Of a DNA stretch of 18,704 nucleotides, positions 1-6,972 are shown piece by piece. Location of the stretch: contig CALMBI010000146.1 of assembly GCA_937860115.1 (NCBI GenBank), positions 1-18,704 on the forward strand. The letters are read 5' to 3'. Source of the stretch: an uncultured Arcobacter sp. GTDB lineage: Bacteria > Campylobacterota > Campylobacteria > Campylobacterales > Arcobacteraceae. Both the position numbers and the translations under genes were made by a program. Position 1 is the stretch's first letter; each line of letters begins with the position of its first letter. The notes under the pieces are model-generated. The model worked only from the letters and a program-made list of their open reading frames with translations. It made no database searches and was not told the DNA's origin.

Positions 1-187
1 GTTTAAAATCAGTTACCATACCGTTATGCAACTCATCACTTTCAAGATGGACAATAATTTTACCTTGATGACCATGAAGATGACGACACATCAAACAATC
101 ATCAAGTGCATATTCTTTATTCAACTCTTGTGACCAAACACGATGCCCATAACAAAAGTCAAATTGTTTACTTATATTCCATTTCAT
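1..187 (-). CDS. queD: QueD-type 6-carboxytetrahydropterin synthase, N-terminal part
   Basis: Partial gene running off the left edge; the 62 visible residues begin MKWNISKQFDFCYGHRVW. The family (PTPS/QueD, tunnelling fold) converts 7,8-dihydroneopterin triphosphate to 6-carboxytetrahydropterin in queuosine and deazapurine synthesis. Visible support is the zinc-ligand histidine in YGHR (about residue 15), the CRHLHGH block with the likely catalytic Cys34 followed by zinc ligands His38 and His40, and the MVTDFK strand that follows in this family. The ATG at 185-187 is the first possible start, because an in-frame TAA lies four codons upstream (minus-strand bases 199-197). The AGG directly before the ATG is too close to be a normal ribosome site. 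It is divergent from the cysteine-rich lipoprotein gene. A related PTPS paralogue with another role cannot be excluded without the C-terminal half. Confidence 0.85.
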   Translation of the reverse strand, partial: MKWNISKQFDFCYGHRVWSQELNKEYALDDCLMCRHLHGHQGKIIVHLESDELHNGMVTDFK

Positions 188-238
188 CCTTAGATTTTAA
201 CATAATGTTTATAAAAATCTATTTTTCAATGGGAACTT

Positions 239-254
239 GTTACAATAGAGTAAC
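239..254 (+). promoter_or_regulatory. promoter -10 inside a GTTAC/GTAAC dyad, upstream of the cysteine-rich lipoprotein
   Basis: TACAAT at 241-246 is a good -10 hexamer 29 bases ahead of the ATG at 276, and AGGAG at 265-269 is a well-placed ribosome site. The -10 is embedded in an inverted repeat GTTAC-AATAGA-GTAAC (239-254), so a protein bound there would cover the promoter. The half-sites resemble the GTAAT repeats found elsewhere in this window, but the 10-bp spacing to a -10 is missing. A repressor site is possible but unproven. Confidence 0.4.
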
Positions 255-275
255 CAAAGAACATAGGAGTTTTTT

Positions 276-914
276 ATGTTACGATCATTTATTTATGGGC
301 TATTTATTGTGCTTTTTAGTGGATGTGGAGCACAAGTTGCACTCACATGTCAAGGTGCTGGTGGATGCAAAGGGGATGGAACATGCTATGGTGTTACAAC
401 TGAAAAATCAGATATTAATGCTTATTGTGTAGGGATAAGTAGCTGTGATGGAAAATCACGTTGCACAAAGTTTAAATACCTTGATGAGAGTGCAAATGAC
501 ACATGTGATGGATTTAGCACTTGTGAAGGTCTAAACAAATGTGAAGGGATCTCTAGTTGCGCTACAAAACTATTATCATGTGATGGAAAAATAAGTTACA
601 ACGAAGATAAAACGATCATTTATTGCGATGGTGTAGGGATGTGTGAAGGAAAAGGAACTTGCGAAGGAAAAGGTCATTGCGGTGGAGAAGCAACCTGTAA
701 TGGAGAAGGACTTTGCACAGGATCTGCTTCATGTATTGGAAATGGAAAATGTTTTGGTCAAGGATTATCATCTTCTGGACTCTCTGCTTGCGTTGGATAT
801 GCCAAATGTAAAGGGGTTGAGGGATGTGCTGGAAAACCTGGTGTTACAGTAGATATAACAGACCTAGATTTTAAAGAGGTATTACCTACAAATCTTTTTG
901 AAAAATCAAAATAA
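276..914 (+). CDS. cysteine-rich hexapeptide-repeat lipoprotein, function unknown
   Basis: Not recognised as a named family. The N-terminus (MLRSFIYGLFIVLFSGC) is a short signal peptide ending in a plausible but imperfect lipobox FSGC, with lipidation expected at Cys17. The mature part is a ladder of cysteines six residues apart: 25/31/37, 51/57/63, 77/83/89/95, eight in a row at 117-159, then 172/178/184. The prevailing unit is C-x-G-x-x-x (CEGKGT, CNGEGL, CTGSAS). Breaks of 7-15 residues separate the runs, and a cysteine-free tail of about 28 residues ends the protein. There are 23 cysteines in 212 residues. Such a strict period suggests a solenoid with cysteines stacked on the faces, closed by disulfides or holding metal; this is inference. 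It has its own ribosome site (AGGAG, 265-269) and converges on phoR. Confidence 0.8.
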   Translation: MLRSFIYGLFIVLFSGCGAQVALTCQGAGGCKGDGTCYGVTTEKSDINAYCVGISSCDGKSRCTKFKYLDESANDTCDGFSTCEGLNKCEGISSCATKLLSCDGKISYNEDKTIIYCDGVGMCEGKGTCEGKGHCGGEATCNGEGLCTGSASCIGNGKCFGQGLSSSGLSACVGYAKCKGVEGCAGKPGVTVDITDLDFKEVLPTNLFEKSK

Positions 915-939
915 AAAAGAGCTCAAAACTCTTTTTTAT
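911..939. terminator. bidirectional terminator hairpin between convergent genes
   Basis: A perfect 11-bp inverted repeat (arms 911-921 and 929-939, 7-base loop) with A-runs on one side and T-runs on the other, so it can act in both directions. It contains the TAA stop of the cysteine-rich lipoprotein gene (912-914) and the TAA stop of phoR (936-938) in its two arms. Confidence 0.8.
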
Positions 940-2336
940 TCCTCCTCTTTTGGTGCACTAAATAATATTTCAAATGTTGAGCCTTCATTTTCGATACTCT
1001 CAATATGAAGTGTAAAATTATGCAATGCTACTATATTTGATACTAAAGATAGTCCAACACCCAAAGAATTATTCCATCCATTTGTAGAAACTCTATAAAA
1101 CTTTTTAGTGATCTTGTCGATCTCTTTTTCATTGATTCCTATTCCGTGATCTTGTATTGATATTTTATTTTCATAGAGTTTTATTGTTACTTTATCTTGA
1201 GAATATTTTAAAGCATTCTCTATCAAATTGATCACAGCTACACCCAAAAGTGTCTCATCTACTTTTTTAATAACATCTTTCCCCTCAAACACTATATCTC
1301 TATTTGGATAACTTGCCATGATATCTTCAACTTGCATTTGCACTATCTCTCTGATATTCGCAAGATGAAGTTTATTCTCCATTTTTCCATCATCAAGTCT
1401 TATAGTGAGTCTTAGTCTATCGATCATATTCGTCATTTTTTTACTGCTTGAAGCGATCTTTTGCAAAAACTTTTCTCTTATTTTTTCATTGATATCTTTA
1501 TCTGCAAGAAGCGTTTGAGTATATCCACTTATTACAGCTATCGGATTTTTAAACTCATGACTAATCGCACTGATAATATCATCTTTTTGTTTATTTGAAA
1601 GTTTGAGTTTTGCTGTATATTTCGACTTTTGTTTATCTTTTTTTGAAAGTGATTCAGACACTTTTGTTAAAAGTTGCGTGATACTATACAGTTCAAAAGA
1701 ATAATTTGAAGTGATAATTTCAGCTCTTTTTTGACGTGCAAGATTTTCTAAAAACTCCAAAATCCTATTGATCTCTTCTTGTAAATTTGTACTTATTTTT
1801 AATGTTACCAAAAAAGCAAATGAGATAAATACAAAAAAGACTGCCCCAACTTTAAGTCCCATTGTTAAAAAATCACTATTGATTTTTTCAAGATCCCTAG
1901 CTATCCTTACATAATACTCTTTATTATTCAGTTTTATCTCTTTTGCTACATATAAAAGATCTTTTTGTAGAGTCTGACTATATCTTATAGAATACCCATA
2001 ATGATTTGATCGTGCTTGGATAATCTCTACTCTTCCTAAATGGTTTTCTAAAAGGGATTTATCTTTATCACTTTCAGCTATAACTACACCCTCTTGATCG
2101 ATTATCGTTATCCTTAGCCCTACAAGTTTATTGAGCTCTTTTACTCTTTGATCAATATTTTCAATACCATCTAAATTAGCACTAAAAATCTCAATATTAT
2201 GTAAAAGATCAATTTTTGTTTGTTCTACATATACCTCTTTGATTGTGACATAAAAAACAATTCCAAGCATCAAAAAAAGACCAAGAAAGATAAGAAGAAA
2301 TTTACGAAGAAAAATATTATGAAGTTTTAGCATCAC
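936..2336 (-). CDS. phoR: PhoR-like membrane sensor histidine kinase
   Basis: Sensor kinase expected to phosphorylate the adjacent PhoB-like regulator. Order of parts: transmembrane segment about residues 12-31; periplasmic sensor region 32-155; second transmembrane segment 160-180; linker; DHp helix with phospho-acceptor His260 in ISHEFKNP; then the ATPase domain with N-box NLIENALKYS (370-379), G1 DHGIG (396-400), F-box FYRV (413-416) and G2 GVGLSLV (426-432). All catalytic boxes are intact. The assignment to phosphate sensing rests on the order phoU-phoB-phoR, not on the sensor domain, which I do not recognise. The first start is GTG at 2336 and an ATG follows directly at 2333; the gene begins six bases after the phoB stop, so translational coupling is likely. 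Its stop lies in the 911-939 hairpin. Confidence 0.85.
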   Translation of the reverse strand: MMLKLHNIFLRKFLLIFLGLFLMLGIVFYVTIKEVYVEQTKIDLLHNIEIFSANLDGIENIDQRVKELNKLVGLRITIIDQEGVVIAESDKDKSLLENHLGRVEIIQARSNHYGYSIRYSQTLQKDLLYVAKEIKLNNKEYYVRIARDLEKINSDFLTMGLKVGAVFFVFISFAFLVTLKISTNLQEEINRILEFLENLARQKRAEIITSNYSFELYSITQLLTKVSESLSKKDKQKSKYTAKLKLSNKQKDDIISAISHEFKNPIAVISGYTQTLLADKDINEKIREKFLQKIASSSKKMTNMIDRLRLTIRLDDGKMENKLHLANIREIVQMQVEDIMASYPNRDIVFEGKDVIKKVDETLLGVAVINLIENALKYSQDKVTIKLYENKISIQDHGIGINEKEIDKITKKFYRVSTNGWNNSLGVGLSLVSNIVALHNFTLHIESIENEGSTFEILFSAPKEEE

Positions 2337-2342
2337 TATTAC

Positions 2343-3026
2343 TTATTTATCATCAGGTGTTGAAGCGAACATATACCCTTCACTTCGAACCGACTTTATA
2401 TAATCTTTTTCCCCTGTGGGATCAATTTTCCCTTTGAGCCGTTTGATTGCGACATTTACTGTTTTTTGTTTTGTATCGATACTATCTCCCCAAACATTTT
2501 CTAGCAAAAGATCACGAGAAAGGAGAACATCTTTATTTTTAATCAGTTCAAGTAATAAGTCATGCTCAAGATGAGTAAGTTCTACAAATTTATCTTCAAT
2601 ATAAAATTTTTTACTATTTGCTTTGTAGACAATATCTCTTACCTTTAAAACATCAAACACACCTGATGTTCTTTTTAAAACCGCTTTTACTCTCGCTTTT
2701 AAAACATCAAGATGAAATGGTTTGGTGATATAATCATCAGCGCCCCTTTGGAACCCTTCTAATATATCATCATCACTATCTTTTGCGGTGATATAGATCA
2801 CTGGTTGATTGTATCCTTTTTGCCTAAGTGATTGGATAAAAATACTCCCTTCTGTATTTGGAAGATTTCTATCCATCAAAATAAGACTAATATTTTCTTC
2901 ATCTAAAATTTGTTCAACTGCAAGTGTATCAACACATCCAATCACATCATATCCCTCTTTACCAAGTGTATATTCTATAAGTTCTAAAAGATCTGCATCA
3001 TCTTCAACTGCTAAAATTGTAAACAT
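2343..3026 (-). CDS. phoB: PhoB-like OmpR-family response regulator
   Basis: DNA-binding response regulator, 227 residues from the chosen start. Receiver domain 1-115: acidic pair Asp9/Asp10, phospho-acceptor Asp52 (LILMDRNLP), Thr80 and Lys102 in TKPFHLDVL. A winged-helix DNA-binding domain fills 125-227 and ends in the typical wing GYMFAS. The reading frame is open up to an ATG at 3080, but the ATG at 3026 is preferred: it gives the usual receiver N-terminus MFTILAVEDD, has AAAGAGGA just upstream, and lies after the phoU stop. Placed between phoU and a sensor kinase, it is the best candidate to bind the GTAAT-N6-GTAAT promoters in this window. Campylobacter jejuni uses the analogous PhosR. 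Confidence 0.87.
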   Translation of the reverse strand: MFTILAVEDDADLLELIEYTLGKEGYDVIGCVDTLAVEQILDEENISLILMDRNLPNTEGSIFIQSLRQKGYNQPVIYITAKDSDDDILEGFQRGADDYITKPFHLDVLKARVKAVLKRTSGVFDVLKVRDIVYKANSKKFYIEDKFVELTHLEHDLLLELIKNKDVLLSRDLLLENVWGDSIDTKQKTVNVAIKRLKGKIDPTGEKDYIKSVRSEGYMFASTPDDK

Positions 3027-3045
3027 CTTTTCCTCTTTATCATTT

Positions 3046-3708
3046 TTAAAGTTGGTGAACCTGTTCACCACTTTTTGCATAGATCAATAACGCTGCAATA
3101 CTGACAGCTCGATCTGCTACTTTTTCACTTTTTCTCAGTGCACTTAACATATTATGATAATCAATAAATTCTAAACTTTTTGTTTCATTTTTGCAAATAT
3201 TCATCTCAAGCATATCATAAAGATCATCTGTTTTACTCTCTGCAATCAAAGCTTGAGTCATATACGATTCAATCTCATCAGCATAATCTGTTGTCAAAAT
3301 TTTGATAGTATATCTCAAACTTTCAATAGTTGATCTTTGCATAGGTATTGCAAACTCGTTTATCATTTCAATATTAACTTTACCACAAACTTCCTCAAAA
3401 CCATTCACAAACGATCTTGTGTTGGATGATGCTCTTAAAAGCTCATTTGTAATTTTAAAAAAAGAGACAAGTTCCCTCAAATCTTTCCCCTCAGGAGCAA
3501 AAAGCGCAATCGTTGTCACAATTATCTTATCAATATCTTCAGTTTTTTGTGTAACATTTTTTAAAAGCAATTTAGCTTTTTCAAATTTTTCTCTATTACA
3601 ATCTTGAAGAGATTCTAAAATAATCTGATTTGAATCTAAAAGTCTATTTAAAATCTCCAAGACAGAAAATTTTATTTTGTCTTTTTTTATTTGATATTTA
3701 TCTAGCAC
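3046..3708 (-). CDS. phoU: PhoU-like phosphate signalling protein
   Basis: All-helical protein of 220 residues, the usual PhoU length. It carries the recognisable PhoU core TIALFAPEGKDLRELVSFFKITNELLR (about residues 66-92) and a second, more diverged copy after about residue 115 ending SEKVADRAVSIAALLIY, as expected for a two-repeat PhoU. PhoU normally couples Pst transporter status to PhoR and represses the Pho regulon when phosphate is plentiful. No pst genes are in the window. The start is GTG at 3706-3708 with AGGGG about seven bases upstream. It is the first gene of the operon and is preceded by a near-ideal PhoB-type promoter (3736-3767), which suggests autoregulation. Confidence 0.88.
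   Translation of the reverse strand: MLDKYQIKKDKIKFSVLEILNRLLDSNQIILESLQDCNREKFEKAKLLLKNVTQKTEDIDKIIVTTIALFAPEGKDLRELVSFFKITNELLRASSNTRSFVNGFEEVCGKVNIEMINEFAIPMQRSTIESLRYTIKILTTDYADEIESYMTQALIAESKTDDLYDMLEMNICKNETKSLEFIDYHNMLSALRKSEKVADRAVSIAALLIYAKSGEQVHQL
3053..3070. repeat. 18-bp palindrome between phoU and phoB
   Basis: TGGTGAACCTGTTCACCA: two 8-base complementary arms around a CT centre, clearly more GC-rich than its surroundings. It covers the last codons of phoU and ends 27 bases before the preferred phoB start. In the transcript it could form a hairpin (with a widened loop) just ahead of the phoB ribosome site; as DNA it could be an operator. No function is shown. Confidence 0.5.
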
Positions 3709-3735
3709 TCAAATCCCCTCTTTTAAATTCCTAAA

Positions 3736-3767
3736 ATTATATGATCTAATGATTACCACTAAATTAC
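3736..3767 (-). promoter_or_regulatory. putative PhoB box and -10 for the phoU-phoB-phoR operon
   Basis: On the minus strand: GTAAT (3767-3763), six bases, GTAAT (3756-3752), ten bases, then a perfect TATAAT at 3741-3736. The GTG start of phoU lies 28 bases downstream. Tandem 5-bp half-sites with an 11-bp period ending 10 bp before the -10 match known PhoB-activated promoters, and the C. jejuni PhosR box has the same 5+6+5 layout with GTTTC halves (from memory). The half-site sequence differs from both. Confidence 0.75.
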
Positions 3768-3899
3768 AAAAAAGATGGTTACAAAAAATAATTTCTATTT
3801 TTAGAAAAAATAAAAAAAGATTCGCTAAAATATCAACTCTAAAAATTTACCTATTCAAATCACAAGATTTTTATATAGTAATTATTCAAAAGGAACTCA

Positions 3900-5072
3900 A
3901 TGGAAAAAAGTAGCGATGCCCCCTCGGGCAGTAGTTTTAAGTATTTTGTAGATGATTACTGGGATATATTTGTCGGTATTGCATCTGTTTTACTCTCTTT
4001 TTATTTTCACAAATTAGGTTATGGTGGTTTTGCCACATTTTTTGCAGCTGTTGGTATTGGTTGTTTATCTTTAAGTGTTTCAGAAGTTGCTGAGATTCTC
4101 TCTTCAAGATTACAAGAACCTTATGGTAGTTTAGTACTTACTCTCAGTGCCGTAGTTGTTGAAATTATGCTACTTTATATCATATTGCTTCAAGCGATCA
4201 CATCTCCAGAAGTTGTCGAAACAGTAAAAGGTGGTATTATTTCAGCGGTTATCGTTGATATGAATGTTTTACTTGGTGTTGCTGTATTTTTAGGTGGGCT
4301 TAAATTTACAGAACAAGAACACAACAAAGAAACTTCAAGCACATACACAACTATTCTTTTTGTAACAGGTATCGCTTTACTCGTACCAAGTTTACTCTCA
4401 GAAACAACTCACTCCAAAGAATCTGTCTATTCAGCATCTGTACTTATTTCGATCTTGCTAATGTTTTTTTACATTATTATTATGATTTTTCAGACCAAAA
4501 CACATACTCACTTCTTTAAACAAACAGCAAGAAGTAGAATATTTAGGATCAAAAGAAAGATGGCTCAAAAAAATGCTGAAGAGGAAGAGGAAGGAACTGA
4601 TGATTATATCTTTGAAAGATTCAATAATCTTGGTCTTATTTTATCAATTTTTGCGTTCATTGCTATCATCGCACTTGGTGCTGAAATATTTGCTAAAGAT
4701 GGGGTTCAACTAGCAAAAGAGTATGGGATCTCTGCTGGTATCTCTGGACTTATCATCGCGATTGTTGCAGTGAGTCCTGAGATTATGACCGCTATAAAAG
4801 CTGCTAAAAATGATGAGATCCAAAGGGTTGTCAATATCGCTATGGGTGCTTCAACAGTTTCGATCCTTTTAACTGTACCAATCCTTATGACTTTAGCGTA
4901 TGTAAGTGGGATACGATTTGAACTTGACTTTAATCCTTTAGAGATTGGAGCATTGATTTTAACGATCATCCTTGCATGGAAAACAACTGATGATGGACAT
5001 ACCAACTACTTTGAGGGGATGGCTCATATGGTCTTTTTCGTTGCATTTGCAATTATTGCAGCCTACTATTAA
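3900..5072 (+). CDS. chaA: ChaA-like Ca2+/H+ (cation/proton) antiporter
   Basis: Inner-membrane CaCA-superfamily exchanger, 390 residues, about 11 hydrophobic segments in two homologous halves. The first alpha repeat is EVAEILSSRLQEPYGSLVLT with a buried glutamate at 88; the second is SGLIIAIVAVSPEIMTAIKA with Glu294, followed by NIAMGASTVSI. These match the ChaA branch, with EPYG and PE in place of the GN and PE patterns of other CAX proteins. An acidic loop (EEEEEGTDD, 227-235) separates the halves. AAAGGA precedes the ATG and a TATAGT hexamer (3874-3879) is a possible -10. It is divergent from phoU and, unlike its neighbours, has no GTAAT-pair promoter. The ion is inferred from the family; Na+ or K+ exchange is also possible for ChaA. 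Confidence 0.88.
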   Translation: MEKSSDAPSGSSFKYFVDDYWDIFVGIASVLLSFYFHKLGYGGFATFFAAVGIGCLSLSVSEVAEILSSRLQEPYGSLVLTLSAVVVEIMLLYIILLQAITSPEVVETVKGGIISAVIVDMNVLLGVAVFLGGLKFTEQEHNKETSSTYTTILFVTGIALLVPSLLSETTHSKESVYSASVLISILLMFFYIIIMIFQTKTHTHFFKQTARSRIFRIKRKMAQKNAEEEEEGTDDYIFERFNNLGLILSIFAFIAIIALGAEIFAKDGVQLAKEYGISAGISGLIIAIVAVSPEIMTAIKAAKNDEIQRVVNIAMGASTVSILLTVPILMTLAYVSGIRFELDFNPLEIGALILTIILAWKTTDDGHTNYFEGMAHMVFFVAFAIIAAYY

Positions 5073-5088
5073 AATCATTTTACAAACT

Positions 5089-5126
5089 ATTACAAAATAA
5101 TCTCTTAATAGTAATTATTTTGTAAT
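5089..5126. repeat. 13-bp inverted repeat between chaA and olsF
   Basis: Perfect arms 5089-5101 (ATTACAAAATAAT) and 5114-5126 (ATTATTTTGTAAT) around a 12-base spacer. It begins 17 bases after the chaA stop and could be an AT-only, hence weak, transcription terminator. The right arm also holds most of the putative PhoB box of olsF, so termination and activation may overlap here. Confidence 0.6.
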
Positions 5127-5142
5127 TTCTACCTACTACACT
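5111..5142 (+). promoter_or_regulatory. putative PhoB box and -10 for olsF
   Basis: GTAAT (5111-5115), six bases, GTAAT (5122-5126), ten bases, then TACACT (5137-5142) as a -10-like hexamer. Transcription would begin near 5149, leaving a short leader with the GGAG ribosome site at 5155-5158. Both half-sites are perfect copies of those upstream of phoU. Confidence 0.7.
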
Positions 5143-5166
5143 TCAAAAAAATTTGGAGTGTACTCA

Positions 5167-6885
5167 ATGATAAATGTAGAAAAAGAACTACAAAAAAAAT
5201 TTCCTAAAATTGATTCAAAATTTCCTATGTTTAAAAAATCTATTTTTAAAATTGCAAAAAGAATTATCAAAGAAGATAAAATAAACAATTTTTTAGATGA
5301 TAATAGTGAATTAGATGGATTTGAATTTATTGAAGCGACATTAGATTATTTTGGATTTGATTTTAGCTTTAAAAATAGTGAAATAGACAACATCCCATCA
5401 ACTGGAAGAGTAGTGATCATAGCAAACCATCCCCTTGGTGCACTTGATGCTTTATGTTTACTCAAACTTGTAAGTAAGGTGAGAAAAGATGTCAAAATTG
5501 TAGCAAATGACTTTTTAGCTGGTATTACAAATCTTGATTCACTCCTGATAAAAGTTGATAATTTTAAAGAAAAACAAGCCAAAGAGAGTATTTCTAAAAT
5601 ATACAAAGCATTAGAAAATGAAGAAGCTGTGATCATTTTTCCAGCAGGTGAAGTGAGTCGAGTAACTCCACTAGGGATTAGAGATGGTAAATGGCACAAG
5701 GGCTTTTTAAAATTTGCTAAAAAAACAAAAAGTCCAATTTTGCCTATTTTAGTTGATGGTAAAAATTCAAAAACATTCTATACACTATCGATGCTCAATA
5801 AAACATTTTCAACTATTTTACTCTCAGATGAGATGTTCAAACAACAAAATAAATTTCTTCATCTTAAAATTGGTCAATTAATAGAATATGAAAATATTAT
5901 CCCTAAAGAATTTGAATATGAAAAACTTCCAACACTCTATAAAAAACATCTCTATGGTTTAGCAAAAAATAAAAATCAAATTTTTCAGACTTCAAGCGGA
6001 ATAGCGCACCAAGAGGATAAAACTGCAATAAAAAAAGAGCTTAAAAAAAGTGAACTCTTAGGTACTACAAATGATGGAAAAATGATCTTTTTATACACCT
6101 ATATTGAAGATGGTGTTGTATTAAAAGAGATAGGAAGGCTCAGAGAGATTAGTTTTCGAAAAGTCCATGAAGGTGTGAATAAAAAAAGGGATATTGATAA
6201 GTTTGATAAATACTACAAACATATTGTTTTATGGGATGAAGAGGAGTTAGAGATCGTTGGAGCTTATCGAATAGGAATTGCTGAAGATATCTATGATGAA
6301 TATGATTTTGATGGCTTTTATAGCAATTCCCTTTTCAAATTTCAAAAAAACTTCTTACCGTATATGGAAAATTCTATCGAGCTAGGAAGAAGTTTTGTTC
6401 AACCAAAATATTGGGGAACAAGGGCTTTAGATTATCTATGGTTTGGGATTGGAGCGTATCTCAAACAAAATCCACATATCAAATATATGTATGGACCTGT
6501 GAGCTTAAGTGGTAGTTTTCCACAATATGCAAAAGAATTGATTGTTGATTTTTACACTTATTATTTCAAAGGAGATGGTAAAATTGTTGATCCTAGAAAT
6601 CCTTTTGAATATGAAACAGCCTATATAGCTTTAGAAAATAATTTTACATTTGATAATTATGAAAAGGATTTTAAAATACTCAAAGACAAACTCAAAAACA
6701 TAGATGTAAGTATACCCACTCTTTATAAACAATATAGTGAATTATGTGAAGATGATGGTGTAAAATTTTATGGATTTAATGTTGATAATGATTTTAAAGA
6801 TTGTGTTGATGGATTTATTGTTGTAGAGATAGATAAAATCAAGGAGAGTAAAAGAAATCGCTATATGAACAGACCTAGTCGTTGA
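5167..6885 (+). CDS. olsF: OlsF-like bifunctional acyltransferase (ornithine lipid synthesis)
   Basis: Two acyltransferase domains in one 572-residue chain. The N-terminal half is a PlsC/OlsA-type O-acyltransferase: NHPLGALD (87-94, catalytic His88 and an aspartate six residues on, as in OlsF-type proteins), FPAGEVSR (159-166) and KWHKGFLKFAKKTKSPILPI (175-194). The C-terminal half is an OlsB/GNAT-like N-acyltransferase: GRLREISFRKV (323-333), ELGRSFVQPKYWG (405-417), GPVSLS (443-448). OlsF enzymes make phosphorus-free ornithine lipids from ornithine and two acyl-ACPs at the membrane, typically under phosphate limitation. The ATG at 5167 is preferred, eight bases after GGAG; the upstream GTG at 5158 overlaps that ribosome site. 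It ends TGA TAA. The head group is inferred from the family; another amino acid is possible. Confidence 0.8.
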   Translation: MINVEKELQKKFPKIDSKFPMFKKSIFKIAKRIIKEDKINNFLDDNSELDGFEFIEATLDYFGFDFSFKNSEIDNIPSTGRVVIIANHPLGALDALCLLKLVSKVRKDVKIVANDFLAGITNLDSLLIKVDNFKEKQAKESISKIYKALENEEAVIIFPAGEVSRVTPLGIRDGKWHKGFLKFAKKTKSPILPILVDGKNSKTFYTLSMLNKTFSTILLSDEMFKQQNKFLHLKIGQLIEYENIIPKEFEYEKLPTLYKKHLYGLAKNKNQIFQTSSGIAHQEDKTAIKKELKKSELLGTTNDGKMIFLYTYIEDGVVLKEIGRLREISFRKVHEGVNKKRDIDKFDKYYKHIVLWDEEELEIVGAYRIGIAEDIYDEYDFDGFYSNSLFKFQKNFLPYMENSIELGRSFVQPKYWGTRALDYLWFGIGAYLKQNPHIKYMYGPVSLSGSFPQYAKELIVDFYTYYFKGDGKIVDPRNPFEYETAYIALENNFTFDNYEKDFKILKDKLKNIDVSIPTLYKQYSELCEDDGVKFYGFNVDNDFKDCVDGFIVVEIDKIKESKRNRYMNRPSR

Positions 6886-6972
6886 TAAAAGTAGGATGAG
6901 GAACAATTATTTCATTCTTAAATTTTCTATAATACGTGCACAATTTTTTGTATTTGGTTCTATTTGCTAAAC

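Noticed and set aside
239..254. GTTAC/GTAAC pair upstream of the cysteine-rich lipoprotein and queD as a seventh PhoB box
   Set aside because: Neither strand has a credible -10 at the required spacing, and the pair overlaps the predicted -10 of the lipoprotein gene. Listed only as a possible operator.
106..432. 108-codon open frame overlapping queD and the lipoprotein start
   Set aside because: It lies opposite the well-supported QueD N-terminus, covers the intergenic promoter and runs out of frame through the lipoprotein gene; the translation has no protein-like features.
3709..3899. PhoB-type promoter for chaA
   Set aside because: On the plus strand there is no GTAAT pair with 11-bp period; the single GTAAT at 3878-3882 is part of the putative -10 region.
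6886..6972. Terminator between convergent olsF and the SLC13 gene
   Set aside because: No stable stem followed by a T-run could be found by eye in this 87-base gap.
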